A stretch of 64,000 nucleotides of DNA from Atopsyche davidsoni (lineage: Eukaryota > Arthropoda > Insecta > Trichoptera > Hydrobiosidae), in NCBI GenBank assembly GCA_022113835.1, contig JAILWY010000007.1:4221001-4285000 (forward strand), given 5' to 3'. Below, piece by piece: positions 38,470 through 51,800 of the stretch; position 1 is the stretch's first letter; the number at the start of each line of letters is the position of its first letter. Below the pieces are notes generated by a model that saw only the letters and a list, made by a program, of their open reading frames with translations, did no database searches and was not told the DNA's origin. The position numbers were made by a program, and so were the translations under genes.

Positions 38470-38720
38470 AATCGCTCTACAATCTGAACAGGTAGGTACT
38501 AATGGACGTCCCCGAATCCCTCCGACAGGTGTTCGGTCCCGAGAGGCCCCGGCTGGCCTTATCGGGGGCTGCTCCTCCCCGCCCGCAGCCCGGGAATCAT
38601 TGAAATACGCCCCCTGGACCCCCTGGCACCCCTGGAGCCCCATCCGATAGGAAAGTTTACACCTGAAACGGTAAACCTCTTCCGCCGATACGGAGCCGGT
38701 ATTGTAGCGTTTCGGTAAAC
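38470..38720. promoter_or_regulatory. GC-rich island next to the (TA)n array
   Basis: A strongly GC-rich block (38510-38650) directly follows AT-rich repeats. It contains CCCCCTGGACCCCCTGGCAC near 38612, a small CCCCTGG repeat. On the minus strand this spells a short Gly-x-y run in one frame, but stops follow immediately. No exon is called; it resembles the other islands. Confidence 0.3.
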
Positions 38721-41700
38721 TCATATCCTATATTGTTATACGGAAAAACAACTCTGTTTGCGGCTATTTTTGCGCTCGGTTGCTATTTTCATATTGTATC
38801 TATTTTTGCTTTCGAATATAAAAGGTATTTCAATAACTTCTACGCAGGTTTTTCCGCTTGAAGAATTCGTGGTGGTTTCTTTTGAAGTTACGCGTCGTTT
38901 TCCACGCTTAGTCAAAACTTATGTTAACTTCATTATTTTTACAGTAAAAAAAAAAACGTTCATTGACATCCTTTATTTTTATATAAACCGAAAAATAATA
39001 ATCGTACTCCCAAAGCGTAAAATTAATAGATTTCTACAAAATAATTTCACTTAATGTCCAATTAAACATCAAAATAGGGTATATAATATTCTCACTAGAA
39101 TCTTGACAATAATTACCAACAGTTGTATTACACGTAAAGGCTTTAGATACAATCTTATTTTTTTAAATGATGTACATATTACGCAAGAAACACCAACTAT
39201 ATTACAATATGTTTACATTGCAATTTATTTGCTGGTTGTTAAGTAAAGACATTTTTAACTCTTTTCCAAGGGTGCTCTTCTTACTTAAAATGTATCTATT
39301 CTTGTGAAATAACATGTTGCAAGCAATTGGTAGATTTGGTAAATTGGTAGATTGTAAGTAATGTAAACATTTAAATTGAGACTTTCGTTTCTATTTTGGA
39401 GCGATGCATTAGTGTACATCTACTGAATATAATTAATTCATGCAATACTAATTATTCATTGATTTAATGATATGAAACTGTAGTTCGTTTTTTGTTGTAT
39501 TATCATGATCTAAACAAAATTACTTAATGATACCACGGACACCCATTATTATTATACTCTTAATGACCTATTCATTTTTCGACAAGTATCTGCGTAGAAC
39601 AGGTTCAATATGGTAATACACCTGTTAGCATAGAAAATAAATATGAGTATAATTTAGTAATGGAAACACTATGTTAGATATTTCAATATTGTCATCGCAG
39701 AGTCACAATTTATAATGGAAATCAAATTGACCTATTTAATTTTTGCGCCGGCACGCCAAGCCGCCATTACCCAATTCTAAGTAATGACAAAGTAAAAACA
39801 ACCGCAGAGGAACTCTGCTTGGCATCTTATCGACCTCGATCTCGAGACCCGGTATCTCTGACGTCACGGAGTAATGCCTTTATAATGCCAGGAACATTTC
39901 ATAAAAATAACAATGACGCGCTGCATTCTCCCGGCCAGAGCTTCCTCAGCGGAGAAATAAAGAGAATAATCACAGTTCTCAAAGTTTTAAACTGTCTCAT
40001 GGTCTGGTAGTTTGGTTAGTTTTGTTGCATGTGCAATGTGTTCATTACATTGTATGAAGATTTGTAGAAGCTTTAGTAAAGTCTGTGTTGAGTACAAATT
40101 CAAACCTGATTTCAAGGTTTTTCTTACTAATAATATAAAATACACATTTTCGATAAATATAAGATTTTATATTAAGTATTTTTATGTTAGAACAGTTACT
40201 TACAAACATGCAACCAAAGGTATAATTTGTAAGTAAGACGATTATCAAAAGGTATTTTCAACTTCATAACTTTGTTTAAAACTTTTTATATAATACAAGC
40301 ATCAACATATAAATATTGTCTCTGATTCAACCTCAAAGTATTTTTTTGTAAACATTAATGTAGACTTTGATTTTTACATATATATATTCTTATAACTACC
40401 CACTTGCTAATTTAATGGAAAAATGGGGTAGGTTATTACCAATATTATTACATGTTTGCCCACGCAAACGGGGATGTCTTCTCAGAATACAGTTTTTGTG
40501 GGCTAAAAATAGTAACAAAAACAGTGTTCTTAAAATATAAATTTTAATATGGTTATTTTATTAATTTGTAAATTGTTTAATAAAAAAACCAAAAAAAATT
40601 ATTGAATGCCTGATGTCAAATTTTCTACAGAAAAACTAAAACTTTGTATAAACTAAAGATGGCTTCAGTGAATTTAAAATGTGCGTTTAGTGTGACAGTT
40701 AAATCTTAAATCTTTGAAGAAAAAAATAATAAGTTTTAAGACAAATAAAAATATCAATTTAATTTACATAATATTTCATTTTTCAACACATAAATCCATA
40801 CGCCTTGCAATTTATGTCATGTTATTAGAACTAAAGATCCGTGAAGTAAAAAGCAGCAACTTAATTTATTTATTCGACCATCAATGGCACCTTAACCCAA
40901 ATTCAAGAAAATCAACTTTAACTCTGATGTCATTAATCTCTTAATTGGTTTGGGGTTAAGCAGTGTAAATATTTATCTCTGTATATAAAACCAATTGCGT
41001 AATATTTTTGAAATAATATACATTTTTGTATTTTATAAATACATCAAATGGTGCCTTTGGTAAGTGGACGAGTATCTTGGCAGTTGGTGTATTGAAAAAA
41101 AAATAAAACATGTTTTTGGTTAATAAAAATTGCTGTTTATATGTATATATTATACAACGGTTTGTTTTTAAAAAATTAACAAGATCAGAAGACGTATTTA
41201 TTGAAATAATATTTATAGGGTACTACGATTGTAATGAATACAAATAAACTGAAATTGTAAATAAACAAAAAGACGTCCTCCTTATCAATCAACATTGCTC
41301 CTTTTGCTGTTTTAGAGTGTCGGTTGAATTGGTTGTCAATATTTATTTTAATTATTTAAAATGAATTATAACTTTGTTTCTTATATTAAAATTATCATCT
41401 TAATAAATGGATAAAAATATTCTATTCGTATAAAATAAATATCTCAAACGAATGATGTACCTATATGGTTTTAACCTTTTTAATATTTCGATATTTTTTA
41501 AAATGCTTAAGATAAGACTACCCGGCTTAAGAAATAAGAACGAATATTGAAGATAATATAATAAATATACTGCATCCGAAGTTTCTCTGGACAGGTCTTA
41601 TTTCTTGTGTTCAATGCTGACCGATGATGTTATTAAAGATCGACCGTTCACAAAGGGTCTCTCTATCAGAATTACAGTCTGAAAACTGTCAATAGACGGT

Positions 41701-44700
41701 GATATGTATATTATGCATTGTATTTTCTAGGGGAGATATGCTTTTGTATTTTGAAGTAGAAAGCATCGCGTCAGGAAAGAACATCTCACGATATGAAAGA
41801 CTTACGGGAGCTTATTGTAAGCAAGCATCCAATACAATTTCGTATTATACACAAAATATGTATTTTTATAACAATTATTTATTTTCATATTCATGATGAA
41901 TATAAAGGAATGACGTACTATCGATTATAAATAATTTTTCATATTTGTATAAATTTGCAATATATATTTAATTTGTATGAATATTCTGAAATTTTAACTG
42001 AAAAAAAAATGTTTGTATTGATCTAATATTTTTTATTCCGAAAATAAGCATTATGCGATAAACAACCTTATCATTAGTTGTAGAATTATTAATCATGTTT
42101 TGTTACGTGTGAAATCAGAACGCACCCTATTTTGGAAATGAAATTTTAATATAGTTTGAAAAAAAGAAACTGCAAATAAAAAAAAATTAAATTAAAACTA
42201 GGAGTGTAATCACATTTAAGCTGAGTCTTAACAACGAATATAAAACCCGTAGACTTCTGTCACCAAAAACGAATACTAAAAAGCACGTTTGTGGAACATG
42301 ATATAAAAAGGTAAGCAATTTATTTTTTCAATTAAATACAACAAAAAAACATCAGCTTTTTTAAAATTATCTTTATATTTTATAGGTATATTCAACGTGT
42401 ATGTGCATAAATATTATTTCTTTTTTGATTTGTTTAAAAAAGTACTAAATGAATTGATTCGATTTCGGCATTTAGAAATTGTGTGAATTTTTAATATGTG
42501 TAGCGATTTTGCTATTTGCAATATAAGACCAAAGGCGATAATCATTAAACCTGATTTAAATTATGTCCCAGCTCAGGGAGCGCAATAATTTTTTTCGTAT
42601 TGTCAATAATGTTGAAAATATAATGAAATATTTAAAAACTACAAAACGAGAATAAACAGTACATGCTTATTTCGTGGTGCGATGATCTAATAAAGTGACC
42701 CAGATAGAGTGTCTGACCGTTGAACATACTTTTTAATTCTCTGAACTCATGCTGTTCGTGCCATCAGAATTCAGGCAATTGAACATAATAATGTGGATAG
42801 GCGGAAGAAAGATATCATTCTTCATTAAAATTTCACAAATTGCTTACATGCTGCACTTATTTATACGGTTGAAAGAAAAGATTGAATTATTTATTGACTG
42901 CTAATTTTTGATTATTTGGAGATGTTGGATATTTGAAGATGGTCCCACAGATTTGCAATTATCTCTAGAAAGAGTTTGTATGATAGTTTTATTATCAAAA
43001 AACATCAAACTTATATTTAAACGCAAGTATTTTTTTGGGGGTGTCTAGTTAGGGCCGCGGATAGAAGACTTCGGGTATTTTTTTGTTATATTCAATAAAA
43101 CCGGTTTGGGAAACTACATTCAACAGAAATCGCATCCCTCCAATGGCGGAGGCGGACCCAACTCAAAGCATTGCAGTTACGATAAAACCTCCCCCGCTCT
43201 AAACAACCCCTCTCATGTCAATTCTCTCTACTCAGACGTATACGCATTGACAATACTCGGTTCACTTTGTATTTCTTTGAAGCCGCCGTACAATTGACGG
43301 AGGTACCGACTGCAGGAATACGGGAGATCTCAAGCAGGTTCCTCTTTATCCCCTATTTATGGGAGGATTTTGCGTATCAGCATATGAATTTCCTGACAAG
43401 AAAAAGGCTTGGGTTTTCCGCAAAGCCTTTGGATAAACGCCGTGAGATCAAATAAAACGAAATTTCTAGAATTGATACGTCCGATCTGTTTTCAATATAT
43501 TCCGGTGTACCCGAGCAGGCGACAGTCGGATATGTATTTAGTTTTAAATGTGACGCCAACGAAGGCAGATTTATTTCAATCGTGGAGAGATTGTATGATC
43601 CTGGCGCTGAGAACGAAGCTAACTTCTATTATATTTATACATTCATATCAAATAGTTCACTAGCAGCATTTGATTAAAATCTATCCATGAGACCTGTTTA
43701 ATATGTCTAGCACATAGGTGCAGCATTTTAAATTTTAAAAATATACCTCCTACAAAAAAGGTAGTAAATAAATGATTAACACTCTTCAGTTATGTTGTTT
43801 TTTTTATAATTGTGCTTGTATATAAAAAGAAAAATCGCTAAACGACTTAAATTTAAAAAAAAAGTGGGTATGTCGAAATCGTGGGTATTCTTGACATTTA
43901 CTCCAAAATATTGTTTTAAGTAGTGGCCAACTCTTCAGTTTCATGGAAATGTATTCTATTAAGTATTACAAATGATTTCCTTTATCGTTATTTTTATTTT
44001 ATATTAAGTACTATGTAGAATGTTTTTATTTATACTTATAAAAAATCAAGGAAAATGCTTTTAATTGAATAGTTCTTTTTTGGGAAAATAGCGTGGGAAA
44101 ACAATCTTATATAAATGTATTTTTGGGCTTTTGAATTTTTAACAGCGTTTGCTTCGTTTTGGGAAGTGTTAGAAAGCTTCCTTACATCGGTTCCCACTTC
44201 AGGCGTGAATAATGCATGGCAATTCTCATTTAGTTTCACTTAAGGCAGTATTGCTTGTATCGTAGATCTAAAGGGACGCTTGTTCCTCGAACCGATCGAT
44301 TACACTTCGTTCCCTTGACATTGTACTTCGCAGGAGTTACAGCTTTTCCATTCTCAACATGCGTGTAACAATAAAGTCTCCGGTAATTTAATAGAGTACA
44401 GACGCGAAGAGCTGCCACTGTTTTGGGCCGCTTCGTGTGTTATTACCGAGGTGTAGCATGTATTTACAGGTCATTCCGAATGTCAGGTGGGCCGGAGCCA
44501 CCTCGGAGGACGGGAAGGGGTCAATTTTATTAAGGGTCGTAAAAAAATCACGCCACGTATGCAAATCCAAGTAGATTAAACTTCAAAACATTCACGAAAC
44601 AAACCGAATCATGCGGTAATTGAGAATAAAGTACAATTTATACTCTCTAGGAAATTATGATATGATACGCTCTTTGTGGGACTGAGTTAAACTTAAACGC

Positions 44701-47390
44701 TTTTTCGTGCAGCTTTTTTGTTCGCATGCAAATAAGGAAACGTATATTTTGTCTTTATTTTTTTGCGAAATAATATTTTTTTCTGATTGTACAGAAAAAC
44801 CCTCGCTCTAAATAAAATAGAATATTAAATCAGTTGATTTTTTTAATACTTTGTATTTTCAAAAAGGATTTGTAATAATTTATACTCGAAATACGCGATA
44901 ATACACGCCCACGTGATATTCGTTCTCGTACATCATCAGATTTTTAAATTTATCCTATAATGGTGATTGATGCATATTTTGATTAAATAGAGTACCCAGG
45001 AGTGTTCCGTACCCAGACCTTATGCCAAAAAAATAAGGAAACGTCAGCACAATGCACACCATACGTTCTGCTTTTCGTATTTCTCTTAGTTAATTATTTT
45101 GACACCTAAATTAACGAGTCTGATAAATGGAATACAAGTAAAACATTTATTTTTTTAATAACGACATATTTCTAACGCATTTAAATACAACTAAAAAATA
45201 CTTAAGGGACAAAAAGAGTGGAATTTGGTCGTTTGCTTGTTGACTGAGAGTTTTCAAATTGGATCCTTGTCCAAAATTTGTGAGCCTCAAACTTATTTAA
45301 TAGGGTTAACGCTATTTTCAGAAAATCGATAGTACAAATGTTAAAGCACCTACTGATTTGAGGAACTAATTCATAACAAGAATAATTTATTTAGAACAGG
45401 TCAACCTCTTATCGGGTTTTTACTTTTATAAAATTTATATAAATCTGTAAGAAAAGGCTGTGAAAAGTTTTAAAAATTCGCATGTAACTTTTTTAAAGTA
45501 AGCACATAATAATCAATAATTTTAAATGCGATACTTTTTTTCCTTAAAAAAAACATTGCTGATTTAATAATTGTATTTAATACATAAAATGTTCTCGTAA
45601 ATAGAGTCTGCTTTGATTTCAAAATTTAAGCAGCCTTACAAAAAAGTATAACATTTAAAAACCGCAACATTAACTTATTACTTGAGATTGTAATATTATT
45701 AATTAGAACCGTAAATAATTTTAAAGAAACACTCAAGTATTTACATATTGAATAATTAGGGTTCGGCTGGAATTTTAACGCCGCCATAAATCCCCGTTAG
45801 GCTGCGTTTTTCCACTTCGAAGACTTTATCTTTATTTGAAAATAAACCGTGAGTATCTGGGGTTAAATAATAAAGCGTAATATTTTTATAATTAGCCGTA
45901 AATTATGAGAAAAGTCTCCGGTAAATGTCATTACTTTGTGCGGGGCGCGAAGCACCACCGGCACTTAATCTGAGTTTTGAGGGAATAATAACTATAAAAA
46001 CGAAATTATGCAGTCGTATATTTGATGCTAAAAGCCTTGATATTTTGAATAGGCAAAAGCTGCATTTCTCAGACAGAAAGTTTTTTTCAAAATACACAAG
46101 AATGTCTCTTACTTTATACGTAGTAGGCTGATAAAAAAGTGTTTAGTTTGAATCAATATTTTTGAACCATTCGACATGGCATTATCTCTGCCGGCGGGGG
46201 ATTTTTTTAATTTAAGCCTATTTCGGGAATACAAAGGATCCTCAGTCATTCAAATTTTCCGAACAAAACAAATACAAGTGATTAGAATGAAGCAAATAGA
46301 TGAGGAGATCAACGCTGCCGTGATGGCACTTGAGATTTAAAAAACACAACCTCAACCGGGTCTGAATGGGGAAATCAAGAAGTCTTCTCTAAGTGATAAA
46401 AAATACCGGAAAACAGCATAATTCAAAGAAATTGGTTATGTAAATGTTTTTAGTGATTTTTAAGCGCTGTCTACATCACAGTTATTTAAAAAAATACTTA
46501 TTCCCATTTTTTACGAGTTGTTTTTGATAAGCGATATACCAATGCATTTTTTTTTTAAAATGAAAACGAGTAATTAGTAAACAAACTATGCCAACAAAAA
46601 AAATTACATTTGTTTAAATTTATATCATTTTTTTTCTTTTCATGGCTTTCCGCGAATCTCGAATTGTCGTAAATAAATGTTTTTAGTTTGTTTGCTATTT
46701 AATTAAAAAATTATACATCCCCTTAGAAAAGGCCATTTACAGTTTCCATTGTTTGGGCTCTATACTAAGTAAGCCAAGGAAGTGAGCACTCCACAAAACT
46801 TTTCGCGAGTTAAAGTACAAGATCTTTTATATCATAATGCTATTATAATATGACTTATAAACTTGGTTTTTATTGTACTGGCTGTATATTTACGGAATTC
46901 AACATGAAAGCTTTCATAAGATAAAGCTCGGACCGGTTTTGCTCTTTTTATACGAACAATACTCACATAAAAGAAACATTTCGTTAATGCTATATTTATG
47001 AACTTAAAATGATTAAGAGGTGCTTTGGTTAAGCAGAAAAATATTATTTTTATGATGAATGAGTATTATTGAACAGCAAAAATAATACACCTTTGAGAAA
47101 TGTTCTTACTTCTTTTTCAATATAAAATACTGTTTTTATGATTTCTTTGTTGTCTGGAAGTAATCTGTTGATATACTCTGTAAGTTTTCACGCTTTATTT
47201 TGTCTTTTTGTGGTAATGATCAAAAATCACAAAAGTATGTAATTGGATAAAATCAAGAAAGGCTGCTTTTACAATTTTTTGTTTAAATACTTCTAATCAT
47301 ACCTACAATAAAAATCTTTGATATTATTGAAAAAACGTGGTTATGTTTTAACTACTTTCCATAGTAAAAGTATCGTTTAATACTATTTAT
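38721..47390. other. AT-rich noncoding stretch with several islands
   Basis: No gene is supported. Islands with CpG and no recognisable product lie at about 39740-40000, 43030-43660, 44160-44570 and 45740-46100. The remainder is AT-rich with homopolymer tracts and short chance frames, the longest under 100 residues and without domains. Confidence 0.5.
43030..43660. promoter_or_regulatory. Broad GC-richer island, candidate regulatory DNA
   Basis: About 600 bases are clearly less AT-rich than the surroundings, making this the longest such island of the window. It includes AATGGCGGA (43142-43150, Pho/YY1-like) and TTTATTTCAATC near 43570. Overlapping open frames on both strands (43106-43297, 43267-43455, 43409-43663) change frame repeatedly and show no domain, so regulatory DNA is more likely than coding. 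Confidence 0.3.
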
Positions 47391-47512
47391 GTCTATTTTG
47401 TGGATTGAACGTCAATCAAGTGCGTTTTAATTACCTTTAAAGGCTTATATTACTAACTAATATGATCATTTTCAATGTGTGAAAAAATGTGCCTAATTAT
47501 ATTAGTAATTAA
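47391..47512 (+). repeat. Second, internally deleted copy of the 37.6-37.95 kb repeat
   Basis: TCTATTTTGTGGATTGAACG and the following GTCAATCAAGTGCGTTTTAA match the arm at 37874-37953 (minus strand). Then come a TATGATC end, a GTGTGAA word and ATGTGCCTAATTATATTAGTAA, which corresponds to the outer end of the 37607 element. The tRNA-like core and most of the arms are missing here. This copy shows that arm and inverted-repeat element travel as one family. Confidence 0.6.
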
Positions 47513-47879
47513 TACTATTTTGTATAAATAACCATACATGTTAATGAAGCTCAATATGACTATAAAGCGTAATAACTGCATTTATTATAAAATGTCTGTT
47601 TATTTTAATTGTAATCATAAATATGTACAATGCAACATAATTTAATTTATTTATATTTGTCAGTGCCCTATTATAAACACAATAGTAAAATTAGGGATCG
47701 ACAAAGATTAAAGTAGACATAAGTAGAGCATCGGAAGGTACTTAAATGGTTTGACAGGAAGCCCTTATTTGTACATACAAACTAACAAAACTCAACTTTA
47801 CCGGTACCTGTTAGAAAATAATATCGTTCAATTTAATTTTAAACCCGCTCCATAAAAAGCAAATAGAATATCTAAATTA

Positions 47880-48180
47880 CCAAGTGAGTAGAACAGCCTG
47901 GCGCTCGAGGATCAGTTAAGACTCCCTCCTAGTCTAAAAGGACTTTCCGAATTCGGACGTTTAAATTTTCATTAGGCTCACGTGTGGGGCGGGGGTGGCG
48001 TGACCCGCAACCCTTAGGGGCTCGGAGACGACTGTGGGGAGACAAACCCCACTGCAACGAGGGTGCGTGTCACGTGGTTATCTTTTTAATTTTTGTGGCA
48101 TTCGCGTCATAACATCTACATAATTCCATCCACTGGACACCGGCGCTGAGTCATCACAATTTTAATCAATGGTTTTTATT
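47880..48180. promoter_or_regulatory. GC-rich island with two CACGTG E-boxes and an AP-1 site
   Basis: The island contains CACGTG at 47979-47984 and 48071-48076, and TGAGTCA at 48147-48153, followed by AATCAATGGTTTTTATTA near 48164, which resembles a Hox/Pbx-type composite. GGGGCGGGGGTGGCGTG (about 47986) is GC-box-like. No frame with a domain is seen. A cis-regulatory role is inferred from motif density. Confidence 0.3.
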
Positions 48181-48332
48181 AAACCATATAATACATAGAA
48201 TACATTATGGGTAGCACAGAAGGCCAAGTTCGTGCAACGCTCAGTGCACAATATTAAAATACAATATATATATTTTTTAATCGAAATTAAAATTTAATAC
48301 CAAAGCCTGATTTTTGATATAGCTGCTTGAAC

Positions 48333-48864
48333 TTAAGGCAGTTGCTTCCTCTGGTGTCCAACCGGACACCAGAGCCAGTCCATTACCTGGCGAAATCGTG
48401 TCATTTCATTAATTTAATTGTCACTCTATTAATTTTATAAATTATATTTATCTTTTTTTTATTACCTAATTAACGTCCATTTTCAGGGTAAAATAAAATC
48501 TTGAAGATGTTGAAAAATTTGATAAAATGACGACTTTTCAAAACCAAAGTTTGTCAAAGATTTTTTATTTTTTTATTTTTTAAATAATATATTGCACAGG
48601 GTTAATATTTAATCTTTTAGTTTCAATTTAAAAAAAAAGACTTTTACATGTTTAGAACTCTTGGAAAAGAGACATGACGAATCTCCAAATTCCTACACTT
48701 CAATCGGAAAAACACATATTTATCAAATAAAAATATATTCCGTTCGGAAGAAGAGATGTATCAAACTTTTTGCATTTGAATTATTTTGATTGGTGCAGTC
48801 GATTTTTTGCAAAACGGACTAGAAAATGATCAAAAAAACTCGATTATGGGACCTAGACCCTTAA
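48333..48864. mobile_element. TTAA-flanked non-autonomous element, copy B (uninterrupted)
   Basis: The element is 48337-48860 (524 bp) bounded by TTAA on both sides. It shares both ends, the 5' hairpin (TCTGGTGTCCAACCGGACACCAGA region) and long colinear blocks with copy A at 17398-18095. The 3' end has GGGACCTAGACCC with a single ACCTAGAC, the empty target of the hAT MITE seen in copy A. Compared with A it carries about 80 extra bases after position 48420 and lacks about 15 bases near the hairpin. No transposase frame is present. Confidence 0.78.
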
Positions 48865-51800
48865 TAAAAGTCACGGAGAAGAACAATACGATCAATGGCA
48901 AGCTCTGCTTGAATTAAGTCGAATAACGTGCTTTATAAGTACACTAATTTTTTTAAAAGAGTTGAGAGAACATCTTAATAAATTGTAGATAGTTTAATTA
49001 GACCTGGTGCAGATCAATGTTTACTTTTTTAATGGTGTATTATTTAAATTCAATATCCTTACACGATGAAGTTTTACGATATATATTTTTTTGGTATCGA
49101 TCATTCGTGTAACTTGGATAACCATAATGGAAACAATTTTGTAAATTTTAAAAATGATAATGATATCGTGTAGTTAGTAAATGAATTCTTTTAACTGCAG
49201 AAATGATTTGATTATAGAGGTAGAACAAAAAAATCCTATAAACAGCAGATAATATAAAGCAATCGGTAATGACAAGATTTCTTTAACATGTACTCAGTAT
49301 AATTGTATATTCAGATAATAACAGAGTAAATATTCAAAGAAAAGAGCACGAATGAAAATAGGGTAATAAGAAGTCTTTAAAAATTCCATTAGAAGCAAAG
49401 CCTTTACTTAATTTTATTCTTCAAAAGAAAATAAAAAAGGCTAGTAGTGATGTTTAAATGTTATTCATAGAGAACATTTGTATTTATGATTAACCTGAAT
49501 GAGGTTTCATAACATATTCAAAGTAGTATGTTACTCCTTAAAAATGGCCATATTTAAACAATAAAATTGTTATGTATTTTTGTAAAATTATTTCAATATT
49601 TTCGGTACGTCTAATGATCGAGGCAGATTAACATCATAATTCTATACGGCTGTTTTATTTTTAGACGAATTTCATGGTTTTTCAATGTAATACGATCAAT
49701 AGGGAATGTTGGACGCGAGCCTCCTGGGGTTATCGGGTCAATGTTAGTTGTGTGATGGGGCCGATGGCGAATCATCCTTATACATAAAATATTTCAACTA
49801 TCATTAAGTATGGCCCACAAATACGACCTACCATCACTTATGATCTAATATTTTTTTTATATTGCGTTTAACTTTTTGAAGTATCTTTTCTTTGCTCCGT
49901 TTTTGGACCGTGTAATTATTGTAGATTGAACAATACAAACACAATTATTCTTAAATCATCATATATTAAATGGTATATCTCCGAACAGTGACTGCTTTAT
50001 GTACTATTAGAACTATACTGATGACTTACCACGATAAACATTCATAATATAACATAAGGCTTAAAAAAAAAATTATGCGCTGTTTCAGTACAAAGAAAAA
50101 TAAACCTACACATATAAAATAAGTAATGAATAGAAACCTTTCTATTATAAATATTATATTAAGAAAAATTATTATCGAAGAATGCATACGCAATTGCTTT
50201 ACGCTGACTTTGTAGGGATCCATATTGAAATCTCTCGTGAAAAAAAGCTTTGTTTTCTACCTCTATAAAGGCGCTCAGCCTAACTTAATAACAAGGTGGA
50301 TATATAAACTGAAATGCGTCCGATAATTCAACCCTTTGATGGGGTTTTTGGCACTTTGATTTTTATAACGGGATTGTATCTTTTTTTTAACAACACGATT
50401 AGGTCTTGTTTACCCGGTGAATGGGCCTGAATTAGTGGTATTTGAGAGTTAGTACGCGTAGATTGGAAATGATCACTGAACAAAAGAATAATAGAGATGT
50501 AGCATAGTAGTTGTAACGCAAAATTCATTTAGTTAATTCTTCTAATTAAATTGAAAATTTTGAGTAAAATACCAAAATAGTGATTTTGAAGACACTTGTT
50601 TATAACGAAAAATAAGCAAGGTAAATATATTCGCAATAAATAAGTATTTTTTTTTTTACATTTCTTTTAATTTTTCTGTTTATTACTGATTGTTTTGTGT
50701 GATTTAGCTTAAAATTACCGATTAAAATTTTACAGCACAATAAAACATTATAATATTATATTTGAAAACGACGTATATAGTGTCAAAATATATTACTACA
50801 AATGCTAGTCATCTATCTACTGCCAATCTACGGAGTTTCAGGAATATGTATTGCTGATACAATTTTTATTTGCTAAATATGTAAAAAAAAATATTTATTA
50901 ACCCAGCTGTCAAATTGTAAACAATGAGAAAACTTTTTTATATTTTTTATTAGGATGCATTTTATTTTTTCATGCATTGCAGACAAAGAATCAAATTAAA
51001 CTGTAATCCGTGTAACTCAATAGAGATTTCGCGATCGTCACAAAGTGTAATCCCACTTTGAACTTAACAGCCTTTTTATTATTAATTACCTCATTTAATT
51101 ACGGGCATCTTCAATATCAAAGATCATAAACAATTTAACTTTCGGTGGCGTAAATCTCGAGCGGCCATTGAGCAAAAAAAAAAGTCGCTGGGGTCAGAGA
51201 CAACGGCCGGCGCCGTAAAGCCGCTAAGCCGCCATTACGCGTCTTTACGCCGAATCCAGAGACAATCAAAATGGCCGCCGCGGCGGTCCCGTGTGGGTTA
51301 TTGAGGGACGGGGCGGTCATTCGGGAACAGGGCGCAATTACACCCAAAAACCAATTTGTAATGCAGCGCTTTGTGACGCGACCATGAAATTTATTTGTCC
51401 ATTTGGCTTTGTGTTTTTTATCGCAGCCTGTCGGTTAATGTGGCCTTCGAACGCCCGTTTCCCTGTTGTTACACGGCACATCAAGATGGCCATTGCAGTG
51501 CACAAAGGATAACGACCATTGTGAGTGTCATTAATCAAAATCCAACCGAAAATCAGGCGAACGCAAACCAACCAACGAATATACGGGAAAAGTTTTTTTC
51601 CTTTAAAAACAAGTTACATTTTTACTTATGCATGTTAAATTTATAGATTGTTTGAAATTATAAACGTATTTGACACACCAGATAGGCGTGCTTGATCAAC
51701 AGACGTGTCACATTTTTAATGGACTCGGCATTGCGATGGCGAAAATCGATCGCTTGACGGGTATTTAATTGGATAAATAAATAAAATATTAAAACATTAT

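Noticed and set aside
38570..38650. Collagen-like Gly-x-y run on the minus strand
   Set aside because: Only about four Gly-x-y triplets occur before an in-frame stop, and stops also precede it. The pattern follows from a CCCCTGG tandem repeat.
47161..47179. 19-nt exon between GGAAG and GTAAGTTTTC
   Set aside because: The acceptor ends AAG and no shared start or phase supports it.
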